From UBA1858 sp045105615 (lineage in GTDB: Bacteria; Pseudomonadota; Gammaproteobacteria; UBA4575): a stretch of DNA of 12,823 nucleotides. Under the pieces are notes generated by a model. The model did no database searches, was not told the origin of the DNA, and saw only the letters and a list, made by a program, of their open reading frames with translations. Every line of letters starts with the position of its first letter. Within the stretch, counting starts at the first letter, position 1. Shown piece by piece: positions 6,455 through 12,823 of the stretch. Both the position numbers and the translations under genes were made by a program. The stretch is taken from NCBI GenBank assembly GCA_045105615.1, contig JBGCDS010000003.1:1-12823 (forward strand). Reading direction: 5' to 3'.

Positions 6455-7540
6455 TTATTTGGGTCGATAGGTATTGTTATGGGGTAAAAATTCTAGATAA
6501 GGCATGACATCTTCTCCTGAAAAGACTTTCTTGAAAAAACGCTTTACTCCTTTGTTGTGATCCACAGTCTTTTTGTCAAAATAAGAATGGCTATTGTTTA
6601 CAGCTCTTTCACGAGTGAAATCAATGTAGGTAGCATTGTTAGAGTCTAATCTTTTCAAATAATGTCCTAAGCGTGCTTTTTGCTGCTCGCCAGGTTTGCG
6701 TCGAGACCATGACAATGCATAGTCATTTTCATTAATGGTAATATAGACAGAGTTTCTTACCTGTAGTTTCTCTACCCATTTTCTATGCGATTCATTGTTA
6801 GCATCTGCCGCTGCTAATATAATATTGTCAAATATCAGTTTGCGTGACTCCGAAAGACTACTAGTTAACGCATACTTAAATACATAGTTACCCATGCTAT
6901 GACATAGTAAGCTGATAGATAGATCGCAATCTTTTTTGATTAATTCAGATAAATATTCACGTTGTTTAGTTGGGTTGTCGATAAACTTTTTGCTGGCGCG
7001 TTGCTCTAGTGCTTTTCTTGCTGCCATGGTAAGTAACGCATGATATTTCCCGACTAAATCAATACAACGGTTTAATGCATCTTGAGATGCACGAGCATCA
7101 CGTTTGTCTGCTAAATAAGATAATGTGCCTGACAATGCTCCGCCACCATTAGCTGGCCAGGTGAAGGTCACGACGATGACATTATATAACCGTTCAATGT
7201 CTCTTGCTGTGGAATAAACATCTTTAATGTCATTGTTGTATCCATGAACGTAAAGCAATACATTTTTGCAATTCTTTCGAGCCTGCTCAAAAATATTACA
7301 TGCGACAGTTAGGCTGGCATAGTGTGCAGCGTTCTCATCAATATCTAAATTAAATTTATTTTTAAAGCGCTTAACTTCGGTGAGTGATAGCTGGTCTTTT
7401 AATAACTTGAATTTAGGAGTGGTGACGCCGGTAATTTCGATGGCTTGTAATTCGTTAGGCCCTTTAGCATTAGGATGCTTAGTGAATTTTTCGTAGCCAC
7501 GCTTAGATAAATCAAACTGCCTATTAGTAATAAAATACAT
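6455..7540 (-). CDS. Alpha/beta hydrolase, DUF900-like
   Basis: A 361-residue predicted serine hydrolase of the DUF900 type. LLYVHGYNN (95-103) forms the oxyanion-hole strand and loop, and TFTWPANGG (125-133) is the following loop typical of the group. The nucleophile elbow is CHSMGN with Ser215 (213-218, Cys replacing the usual Gly). INENDYALSWS (269-279) offers Asp273 as the acid, and NNSHSYF (315-321) offers His318 as the base. There is no signal peptide, so it should be cytoplasmic. A basic, helical insertion at about 170-207 separates the cap region from the nucleophile. The substrate is unknown; the DUF900 group includes predicted esterases or lipases without a defined role. The ATG follows a GGGG run by about six bases. 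It is the first gene of the tight three-gene operon; the membrane protein gene 73 bases upstream may belong to the same transcript. Confidence 0.85.
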   Translation of the reverse strand: MYFITNRQFDLSKRGYEKFTKHPNAKGPNELQAIEITGVTTPKFKLLKDQLSLTEVKRFKNKFNLDIDENAAHYASLTVACNIFEQARKNCKNVLLYVHGYNNDIKDVYSTARDIERLYNVIVVTFTWPANGGGALSGTLSYLADKRDARASQDALNRCIDLVGKYHALLTMAARKALEQRASKKFIDNPTKQREYLSELIKKDCDLSISLLCHSMGNYVFKYALTSSLSESRKLIFDNIILAAADANNESHRKWVEKLQVRNSVYITINENDYALSWSRRKPGEQQKARLGHYLKRLDSNNATYIDFTRERAVNNSHSYFDKKTVDHNKGVKRFFKKVFSGEDVMPYLEFLPHNNTYRPK

Positions 7541-7613
7541 AAGTGCCCCAAACCGTTATAAAACTTAGTGAATAGTATTGATCTTTTTTTGGAATAATCA
7601 AGCGCTAATAGTT

Positions 7614-8120
7614 TTATTTAGAAAATAATATAGTTAAGTAGATAATTAAAGACAGGCAAACATAAGTATAATTCACAGATTTCATACGTTGCTCATTATT
7701 ACGTGAACCACTAATGTCGATGACAGCCTGTCTAAGTAAGAAGGTATATAAAATATAGTATACGAAAGGTACGACATGCACATACCAGGCAAAGTCATCA
7801 GCGTGCTTATTAAAGTGGGATAAAATCCAGTCTATTTCGCTATAGATGCCTAGAAATCCAAGTGCAGCATTCGTGAACATCCATTTGACCTGTTCAAGGC
7901 CAAAGATAGCGAAGTAGAAAACAAGATAAACTGTAATAGCTATGCCGCCATGAAGGAATAAAAAGGTGACGTCAGAGTCGTTGCCATAAGCAATTAAAAA
8001 GCCTGAGCCGCCAAACATAAGCATATGAAACATAAAGAATGGATAAATCATATACCAAGGAACATTCATTCCCTGGCTATACCTTTTACCATTTATCTTT
8101 ATGTCACTGTGTAGCTTCAT
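7614..8120 (-). CDS. Multi-pass membrane protein of unknown function
   Basis: A 168-residue, very hydrophobic protein. Membrane segments can be seen at about 22-46, 52-74, 111-131 and 150-166, with a further weaker one near 82-100. A short hydrophilic N-terminus (MKLHSDIKINGKRYSQG) precedes the first segment, and a charged loop (SGSRNNEQRMK) lies before the last. Histidines and aromatic residues are frequent in the second half (WYVHVVPFVYY, 112-122). I do not recognise the family; some small gammaproteobacterial membrane proteins share this composition, but no motif points to a function. The ATG at 8118-8120 has no clear ribosome site. It is divergent from the SRAP gene, with a 65-base shared promoter region, and is followed after 73 bases by the hydrolase operon on the same strand. 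Confidence 0.75.
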   Translation of the reverse strand: MKLHSDIKINGKRYSQGMNVPWYMIYPFFMFHMLMFGGSGFLIAYGNDSDVTFLFLHGGIAITVYLVFYFAIFGLEQVKWMFTNAALGFLGIYSEIDWILSHFNKHADDFAWYVHVVPFVYYILYTFLLRQAVIDISGSRNNEQRMKSVNYTYVCLSLIIYLTILFSK

Positions 8121-8185
8121 AGACTAAAACTGTTAAAATTTAATATGTTATTTTCGCTTAAGTAGAGTGTATATAAGATTAAATT
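8121..8185. promoter_or_regulatory. Short divergent promoter region, possible leaderless start for the SRAP gene
   Basis: Only 65 AT-rich bases separate the two divergent start codons. For the rightward gene the best -10 element is TATAAG at 8172-8177, whose expected transcription start falls almost on the ATG at 8186. That ATG also lacks a Shine-Dalgarno sequence. Together these suggest a leaderless mRNA. The -35 region is poor. No LexA-type CTGT-N8-ACAG site is present. Confidence 0.3.
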
Positions 8186-8830
8186 ATGTGTGGAAGAGTA
8201 AATGTAACCGATTACCAGGCCATTTCTATTTTGATGGAATCCATTGGAGTGCCAATTAACCTGGGCGCTGGAATAGAGCTGAGTGAAAATTTATTTCCTT
8301 ATTATAAGCCGCTAGTAGCAGGTTTCATGACTGAAGATAATAAAATCGATAGCGCATTAATGAATTGGGGTTGGCAACGAGACTGGGATCCAGGTAAACG
8401 TTTATTCAATTCGCGTCGAGTAAGCGCTAAGGGGCAGGTGATTTGGGAGAGCCCTGTATGGGGAGAGGCAATTAGGAGAAGGCGTTGTTTAATTCCTATT
8501 AATGCATTTTATGAGTGGGATCAGAATCAAGCTAAAGGCAAACGCAATCGTTACCGGGTAGAAACTTCTGCCGCTGCATTCACTCTGGGTGGAATATTTG
8601 AAATTAGCGAAGATGGAGAAATGTTTTTATCCATTTGTACGACTGACCCTAATGAGGCTATGGCAGAAATTCATCACCGTATGCCAGTGATTATCGATAG
8701 TAAAGATGCAGAACAATGGTTAGCGAGTGATAATGCACAGGAAATTGATGAGTTAATGCAGGCTAAACCCGAAGACTATATTTGTATGACAAAGGAAAGC
8801 CAAATCGGTAGAACGGAAAATTTATTCTAA
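8186..8830 (+). CDS. yedK: SRAP-domain DNA-protein crosslink protein (YedK/HMCES family)
   Basis: A 214-residue SRAP domain protein. The family crosslinks through its N-terminal cysteine to abasic sites in single-stranded DNA, shielding them during replication. The critical residues are all present. Cys2 is exposed after removal of Met1 (MCGRVN). Asn75 lies in RLFNSRR, Glu110 in NAFYEW, and the active-site histidine in IHHRMP (163, the position corresponding to the family histidine). The need for Cys2 fixes the start at this ATG. The length is close to that of the E. coli protein. The gene has no recognisable ribosome site and may be leaderless. Its TAA is immediately followed by the stop codon of the convergent metallopeptidase gene, leaving no space for a terminator. 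Confidence 0.95.
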   Translation: MCGRVNVTDYQAISILMESIGVPINLGAGIELSENLFPYYKPLVAGFMTEDNKIDSALMNWGWQRDWDPGKRLFNSRRVSAKGQVIWESPVWGEAIRRRRCLIPINAFYEWDQNQAKGKRNRYRVETSAAAFTLGGIFEISEDGEMFLSICTTDPNEAMAEIHHRMPVIIDSKDAEQWLASDNAQEIDELMQAKPEDYICMTKESQIGRTENLF

Positions 8831-9643
8831 CTACCAGTCAGCAGGGTCTAAATTATAAAAGCGGCTTAGCTGTTCATATAAATCCGGCAGTTTCTTTTTC
8901 ATTTGTTTGGATTTCTCAAAAAAAGACTCAGAGGCCACCGCAAAGAATTCAGGCGGTGAGACTGTGCCGTATTCATCCATTACAGAATTTTTCCCACGCT
9001 GAGAGCGATACTTTAAAGAAGTGAATTCCTTGCCGAGTACATTGGCCCAGTCTGCGTAGTGGGCATTTTCTCTTAACACTGGTAAGCCATCCATACTGCC
9101 GCTCTGTTCGTCTAATTTATGCGCGAATTCGTGAATCACTACATTGTGTCCATCTTGAGCATTTAATGAGCCCCGTAAGCTATCACCCCATGACAATACA
9201 ATAGGGCCACGAAACCAAGATTCTCCTGCACGATGACTATCTTCTGATGATTCTAATGAGCCATCATGACTAATTTGTTTAGCGACATAGGTATCGGGGT
9301 AAACTAAAATGCTAGTAAAACCGGGAAAACTACGCTTTTGTCCATGCATTAGTAACATGCAGGCATTACCAGCAATGGTTAAACGTATTTGCTGGGTAAT
9401 TTCAATTCCTCGACCAATAAATTCTTTTTCATTTAGAAATAATTGGATGCAACCGTGCAATTGAGTTTTAAATGAATTGGGTAAGCGCTTATATAACGTG
9501 ACATTGTCTTCAAGCAGTAAAATCCAATCGTTAGATAATGGTGTATCGAATAATTGGCTGCGCTTGTTGGCGATGATGCGTTTGCGGGTATACCAGGTCA
9601 AACACACAACAATAATGGCGGCAAATAAAATATAGATTGGCAT
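8831..9643 (-). CDS. mtfA: MtfA-like zinc metallopeptidase with N-terminal membrane anchor
   Basis: A 270-residue protein of the MtfA family. In E. coli, MtfA is a zinc-dependent peptidase that also binds and titrates the glucose repressor Mlc. The zinc site is HEFAH (171-175), with His171, His175 and catalytic Glu172. A downstream glutamate in PPEFFAVASE (230-239) is probably the third ligand (Glu232), and Tyr225 in DEYGT sits where related gluzincin-like peptidases have a catalytic tyrosine. Unlike E. coli MtfA, it begins with a hydrophobic stretch (residues 2-17) followed by RKR, predicting a membrane anchor with the catalytic domain in the cytoplasm. Membrane-anchored members are common in this family. 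The ribosome site is weak. The stop codon abuts that of the convergent SRAP gene. No glucose PTS or Mlc gene is in the window, so regulation of sugar uptake is not implied. Confidence 0.9.
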   Translation of the reverse strand: MPIYILFAAIIVVCLTWYTRKRIIANKRSQLFDTPLSNDWILLLEDNVTLYKRLPNSFKTQLHGCIQLFLNEKEFIGRGIEITQQIRLTIAGNACMLLMHGQKRSFPGFTSILVYPDTYVAKQISHDGSLESSEDSHRAGESWFRGPIVLSWGDSLRGSLNAQDGHNVVIHEFAHKLDEQSGSMDGLPVLRENAHYADWANVLGKEFTSLKYRSQRGKNSVMDEYGTVSPPEFFAVASESFFEKSKQMKKKLPDLYEQLSRFYNLDPADW

Positions 9644-9700
9644 GGTAATCGCTGGTTAATTTTAATCGATACAATAATGTAAAGTTAAGGTTGAGTTATA

Positions 9701-9706
9701 TATAAT
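9701..9706 (+). promoter_or_regulatory. Possible -10 element of the DUF481 gene
   Basis: A perfect TATAAT lies 67 bases before the ATG of the outer membrane protein gene. The -35 region at suitable spacing is poor (TGTAAA at 9678-9683), so an activator might be needed. Confidence 0.3.
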
Positions 9707-9773
9707 CTCTAATTAGTATTCACACAATTCAAGATTCACATCAGGTAATCCATAGAAATTCTAGGTAAATGTA

Positions 9774-10796
9774 ATGAATGTCGCAAATAGACTTCTTGGC
9801 GGTTTGCTATTGTTCGCCCTCACCACCCAGGTCATATTAGCAGATGAAATCACATTAACATCTGGTGATCGACTGTTGGGCTCAGTACAAGAAATTAATG
9901 ATCAACATATTGTCATTGATACCGCCTTTGCTAAAGCATTAAAAATCCAACATGACATGGTGGAAACGTTGACTACAGATGAACCTATCCACATCGTATT
10001 TGAAGATGGTGTTTCACAGCTTGGGCAATTGAGTAAGAGTAAAGACTCTCCATTTAGTGTGATTGGTGAAGAGACTAGTGTGACTTTTGGGGTCGATGAG
10101 TTAGCCGCCAATCAATCGAATACAGTAGAACAGCCAGAGCAGAGTAAAATAAAATATTCGGGTAACCTTGATATAGGCTTAAGTCGCTCTAGTGGTAATG
10201 AAGATGACGAGGATTATCAAGGTAGGCTATACGCTCAAGCAAGGACGCTGAAAAATCGCTACACAATAGAGTTAGCAAAAACCATCGAAAAAAATGATGG
10301 AGATAAAACCCAGGATGAGACATTTGGTTCACTGCAGTTAGACCATTTCATTAATGAAAAATGGTATGGCTTTGGTTCAGTATCATTTGAAGAAGATTTT
10401 GAAGAATTATTAAATTTAAGATCAACCTACTCATTAGGTAGCGGTTATCAGTTTTATGAAAGAGATGACCTTGCGATGAAAGGTGAAATCGGTTTTGCTT
10501 ATGTCGATGAAGACTTTGAGGGTGATGAAGATAACGACTATGCTGGCGGACGCTGGGCATATGACTACGAGCAAAAGCTATTCCCTTGGGTGGGTGCATT
10601 TCATAGTCACGAGGGGTTTTTCAGTTTAGAAAACAGTGACGATATTAATGTTCGCTCAAGTACGGGGTTTAAATTGCCTCTAAATGACTACATTAATGCA
10701 AAGCTGCAAGCTAACATTGATTGGAATAAGTCGCCCGCAGAGGGTGCGGCAACAACTGATAAGGAATACATCTTTACTCTGGGTTATGAATTTTAA
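9774..10796 (+). CDS. DUF481 outer membrane beta-barrel protein (YdiY-like)
   Basis: A 340-residue exported protein. A Sec signal peptide (1-23, cleavage after VILA) precedes a small beta domain with EITLTSGDRLLGSVQEI (25-41), the typical N-terminal module that precedes DUF481. From about residue 125 to the end, alternating aromatic strands form the DUF481 barrel: KYSGNLDIGLSRSSGNED, FGSLQLDHFINEKWYGFGSV, and SGYQFYERDDLAMKGEIGFAY. The protein ends in TLGYEF, and the C-terminal phenylalanine is the usual signal for outer membrane barrel insertion. Acidic loops (SGNEDDEDY, DEDFEGDEDNDY) suit metal or cation contact at the surface, though that is inference. AGGT about eight bases before the ATG is the probable ribosome site. 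The function of the family is not established. It converges on the DUF2130 gene, with 11 bases between the stop codons. Confidence 0.9.
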   Translation: MNVANRLLGGLLLFALTTQVILADEITLTSGDRLLGSVQEINDQHIVIDTAFAKALKIQHDMVETLTTDEPIHIVFEDGVSQLGQLSKSKDSPFSVIGEETSVTFGVDELAANQSNTVEQPEQSKIKYSGNLDIGLSRSSGNEDDEDYQGRLYAQARTLKNRYTIELAKTIEKNDGDKTQDETFGSLQLDHFINEKWYGFGSVSFEEDFEELLNLRSTYSLGSGYQFYERDDLAMKGEIGFAYVDEDFEGDEDNDYAGGRWAYDYEQKLFPWVGAFHSHEGFFSLENSDDINVRSSTGFKLPLNDYINAKLQANIDWNKSPAEGAATTDKEYIFTLGYEF

Positions 10797-10807
10797 CTAT
10801 ATAGAGG

Positions 10808-12199
10808 TTAATCTTTTTTTAGAGATGCAAACTTCTCTGCCATAGTTGGATTTCCCTTGGTTAATTTCTTGACCGTTAAGTCGTCAGCTTTATTATTAGC
10901 AAGGCGAAGATTGTTTTCAGAGCCGACTAGCGCATCCTTCGTTTTCTGGAGATGGATAATTGTTTTATCGATTTCATCAATGGCGGTTTTGAATTTCTTC
11001 GAAGCTAACTCATAGTTCCTAGCAAAGCCTGACTTAAAGGTGTCAAGTTCGCTTTCGAAGTCGGTAATATCAATGTTCTGTGCTTTCATTAATGCGAGTT
11101 CTGTTTTGTACTTCAGTGAATTCTGGGCAGCGTTTCGCAGTAAAGTGATGATTGGAATGAAGAATTGTGGCCGAACGACATACATCTTCTGATAACGATG
11201 AGACACGTCAACAATGCCTGAATTATAAAGTTCGCTATCAGGCTCGAGTAGTGAAACCAGCACCGCGTACTCGCATTGTTTCCCATTACGATCTTTATCT
11301 AGTTCTTTAAGAAAGTCTTCATTTTTCTTTTTGGTCGCTGTTTCGTCATTCTCATTTTTCATTTCAAACATAATTGAGACAATCTCAGTGTCTGAACTGT
11401 CTGAGTCACGAAAAATATAATCTCCTTTGCTGCCAGCTCGTGAGTCGTTGTCTTTTTCAAAATAAGCGGTAGGAAATGCTGTAGCTCGAATTCGGTTAAA
11501 TTCGGTTTCGCAGTGTTGCTCAAGCGTTTCCCCAACCATTTTAGTAGACAGGCGAACTTTCATATCTTTAAGCCGTTCAATCGCATCATCTCGATCTTTT
11601 ATCTGTGTTTCGTATTTGTCCTTAAGTGAATTTTCAGCAAGCTGTTTTCCGAGCAGAGTTTGTTGAAGATCATTTTTTAATTCGTCACGTTCCTTCTCAA
11701 CCACGTTGACCGCCTGTGTAATGGCGAGCTTCTGTGCAACTTCACTGGCATTGAGTTTGCCTTTAAGGCTTTCTATTTCTGCATCTTTCACCGCTGCAGT
11801 TTTCTGTAGTTCGCTTGCAAGCTTCGCTTCAGCAAGTTGGGAAGCATTCTGTTTGCTGTCTTTTTCTCTGCTTAGTTCGTTTGCTAACCGGTCACGCTCT
11901 TTTTCCAAAGCGCCTAGCGCATCACTCATTGCTAGTTTTTGTGTCACCTCGCTGGCATCAAGCTTCGCTTTCAGCTCTGTGATTTCAGCTGCTTTGGATG
12001 CACCTGCTTTCTCTAATTTACTAGTGACTTTGGTTGTCGCGAGTTCAATAGCGTGTTGCTTTTCCTGCTCAGCCTGTTCCAGCCGTTTATTTAATTGCTG
12101 CTCAAATTCTTTGTCGTGAACCTGCTTGAGAATATCTGCGTAACCCACTTCGTCGATTTTGAATGCCTGCTTACAATGCGGGCAGGTAACTTCATGCAT
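10808..12199 (-). CDS. DUF2130 coiled-coil protein with nuclease-like core
   Basis: A 463-residue protein of the DUF2130 family. The N-terminus has a CPHC knuckle (Cys6, Cys9) and FKIDEVGYADILKQVHDKEF (13-32), typical of the family. Residues 35-215 are a long charged coiled coil, including two diverged copies of a 69-residue unit (50-118 and 119-187). The globular core follows at about 222-375. Within it, GSKGDYIF gives Asp260 and FEMKNE gives the Glu279-x-Lys281 pair. This spacing fits the PD-(D/E)xK nuclease core; the nuclease reading is inference. A second helical region (360-440) and a basic tail end the protein. The family's role is not established; its build recalls RmuC, a coiled-coil protein with a nuclease-like domain. 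The start is supported by AAGGAA seven bases upstream. A membrane protein gene lies 74 bases upstream on the same strand and may be co-transcribed. The gene converges on the DUF481 gene with no terminator between. Confidence 0.9.
   Translation of the reverse strand: MHEVTCPHCKQAFKIDEVGYADILKQVHDKEFEQQLNKRLEQAEQEKQHAIELATTKVTSKLEKAGASKAAEITELKAKLDASEVTQKLAMSDALGALEKERDRLANELSREKDSKQNASQLAEAKLASELQKTAAVKDAEIESLKGKLNASEVAQKLAITQAVNVVEKERDELKNDLQQTLLGKQLAENSLKDKYETQIKDRDDAIERLKDMKVRLSTKMVGETLEQHCETEFNRIRATAFPTAYFEKDNDSRAGSKGDYIFRDSDSSDTEIVSIMFEMKNENDETATKKKNEDFLKELDKDRNGKQCEYAVLVSLLEPDSELYNSGIVDVSHRYQKMYVVRPQFFIPIITLLRNAAQNSLKYKTELALMKAQNIDITDFESELDTFKSGFARNYELASKKFKTAIDEIDKTIIHLQKTKDALVGSENNLRLANNKADDLTVKKLTKGNPTMAEKFASLKKD
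11639..12052 (-). repeat. Two diverged tandem copies of a 207-bp coding unit
   Basis: Two adjacent 207-bp segments (11846-12052 and 11639-11845) encode residues 50-118 and 119-187 of the DUF2130 protein. The aligned copies share SEL/SKL-x-K, AAEI/DAEI, LKAKLDASEVTQKLA / LKGKLNASEVAQKLA, and LEKERDRL / VEKERDEL. The copies are diverged at DNA level but in register, pointing to an old internal duplication that lengthened the coiled coil. Confidence 0.8.
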
Positions 12200-12273
12200 G
12201 ACTATATTCCTTTTACTGGGTCAGATTAGCGTTTTAGGAAGGGTATAGTTTACGCGTACCCAGCTTAAGCAGG
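12200..12273. promoter_or_regulatory. Spacer with two mutually exclusive stems ahead of the DUF2130 gene
   Basis: CTGGGT (12216-12221) can pair with ACCCAG (12258-12263), while GGGTA (12241-12245) can pair with TACCC (12257-12261); the two stems share bases and cannot form together. The first lies three bases from the AAGGAA ribosome site (complement of 12207-12212). The stems are short and no T tract follows, so this is only a hint of control or of a weak 3' end for the upstream gene. Confidence 0.25.
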
Positions 12274-12819
12274 TTATATTTTTTGATGATGAGATGAGAT
12301 TAAATTCTTCTCTAGGTAAACATCTGTTTTTTTAGATTCACTGTTATAGAAAATAATTTTGTTTTCGCGATAACGTAAAATAACACCGTCATAGCATGTT
12401 GCTTGACCGGTTATGCATATTCTATCAGAGGCATAAGTAGTTGCCTCAGTTGCTGCCTGTTGGGCATCTTGAATAATAGGAATAATCGCCATCAAAATAA
12501 TGGGGCTACTGGCAATTAATATGTACGGCAAGCTATCAGTATCAATAAAGCGTTCTAAGTGATGCTTAGATATTTTTTGTGTCAAAGGTTTATAGAATAT
12601 ACCGATTAAACCTAACACAATAATGATCAGTTTTAAGTTGCCAGCATATGTGTGAAGTAGATAAATGCCACCAATTGATATGTAATGAGTGGGCGAACCA
12701 ATCAATTCATAATAGCCCACGCCAAATTCTTCTAAATAAACTGAATCATAAATAAATCCAATCGCCGTGGTGATAGCGAGAATTATCGGTATGACTAAGG
12801 AAACAATTTTAGTGAACAT
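12274..12819 (-). CDS. Membrane protein of unknown function
   Basis: A 181-residue protein with a membrane half and a soluble half. Hydrophobic segments are at about 5-24, 62-76 and 98-117, with a weaker one near 46-58. The C-terminal third (118-181) is hydrophilic with two cysteines (135 and 142, in ICITGQATCYDG) and a predicted strand-rich end (DGVILRYRENKIIFYN). The short N-terminal arm and the segment EEFGVGYYELIGSPTHYIS (30-48) between segments one and two are distinctive, but I do not recognise the family. The ATG at 12817-12819 is only four bases from the window edge, so its ribosome site is not visible and the true start could lie further upstream. It precedes the DUF2130 gene by 74 bases on the same strand, which suggests, without proving, a joint role. 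Confidence 0.7.
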   Translation of the reverse strand: MFTKIVSLVIPIILAITTAIGFIYDSVYLEEFGVGYYELIGSPTHYISIGGIYLLHTYAGNLKLIIIVLGLIGIFYKPLTQKISKHHLERFIDTDSLPYILIASSPIILMAIIPIIQDAQQAATEATTYASDRICITGQATCYDGVILRYRENKIIFYNSESKKTDVYLEKNLISSHHQKI

Positions 12820-12823
12820 ACAT

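Noticed and set aside
8121..8185. LexA-type SOS box in front of the SRAP gene
   Set aside because: CTGT occurs once, but no ACAG follows at the required spacing.
11706..12119. A 137-residue plus-strand reading frame rich in Ala, Ser and Leu
   Set aside because: It is the antisense shadow of the Glu/Lys/Ala-rich coiled coil of the DUF2130 gene; its low-complexity composition follows from the codons opposite, and it has no supporting context.
1..12823. Mobile element, prophage, CRISPR array or RNA genes
   Set aside because: I found no transposase, integrase, phage structural gene, regularly spaced repeat array, or tRNA/rRNA-like sequence on either strand.

Overview
The window reads as the chromosome of an AT-rich Gram-negative bacterium, most likely a gammaproteobacterium. 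It carries two outer-membrane-type lipoproteins, a DUF481 beta-barrel protein, an MtfA-type peptidase, a YkgJ-family cysteine cluster protein and an exported MsrA. I cannot name the genus. The 56 N-terminal residues of a CbbQ/NirQ/NorQ-type AAA+ ATPase at the left edge hint at RuBisCO-based carbon fixation or nitric oxide respiration just outside the window.

Layout, left to right. (1) 1-168, minus: truncated CbbQ/NorQ-family ATPase, followed by a 340-base divergent intergenic region with two perfect dyads. (2) 509-1691, plus: two overlapping lipoprotein genes closed by a strong intrinsic terminator (1711-1740). (3) 1882-3735, plus: a complete but somewhat divergent acetohydroxyacid synthase large subunit with no small subunit beside it. 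It converges on (4) a periplasmic methionine sulfoxide reductase MsrA (3784-4374, minus). (5) 4375-4701: a spacer with a perfect 10-bp inverted repeat and possible remnants of a coding sequence. (6) 4702-4935, minus: a small acidic protein of unknown function. (7) 8120 down to 5084, minus: a tight cluster of a multi-pass membrane protein, a DUF900-type alpha/beta hydrolase, a YkgJ-like CxxCxxCC protein starting with GTG, and a GspF/PilC-like membrane protein starting with TTG. The last three are 5 and 25 bases apart and form a probable operon. (8) 8186-8830, plus: an SRAP-domain DNA-protein crosslink sensor, whose stop codon abuts that of the convergent MtfA-like metallopeptidase (8831-9643, minus). 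(9) 9774-10796, plus: a DUF481 outer membrane protein, convergent with (10) a DUF2130 protein (10808-12199, minus) with a duplicated coiled coil and a nuclease-like core. It lies downstream of an unknown membrane protein (12274-12819, minus).

Most of the window is housekeeping or accessory chromosome. I see no transposase, integrase, phage gene, CRISPR array, rRNA or tRNA. The two arrangements best worth following up are the hydrolase / YkgJ-like / orphan GspF-like operon, and the membrane protein plus coiled-coil DUF2130 nuclease-like pair. Neither matches a described system that I recognise, and both readings are inference from domain content and spacing.
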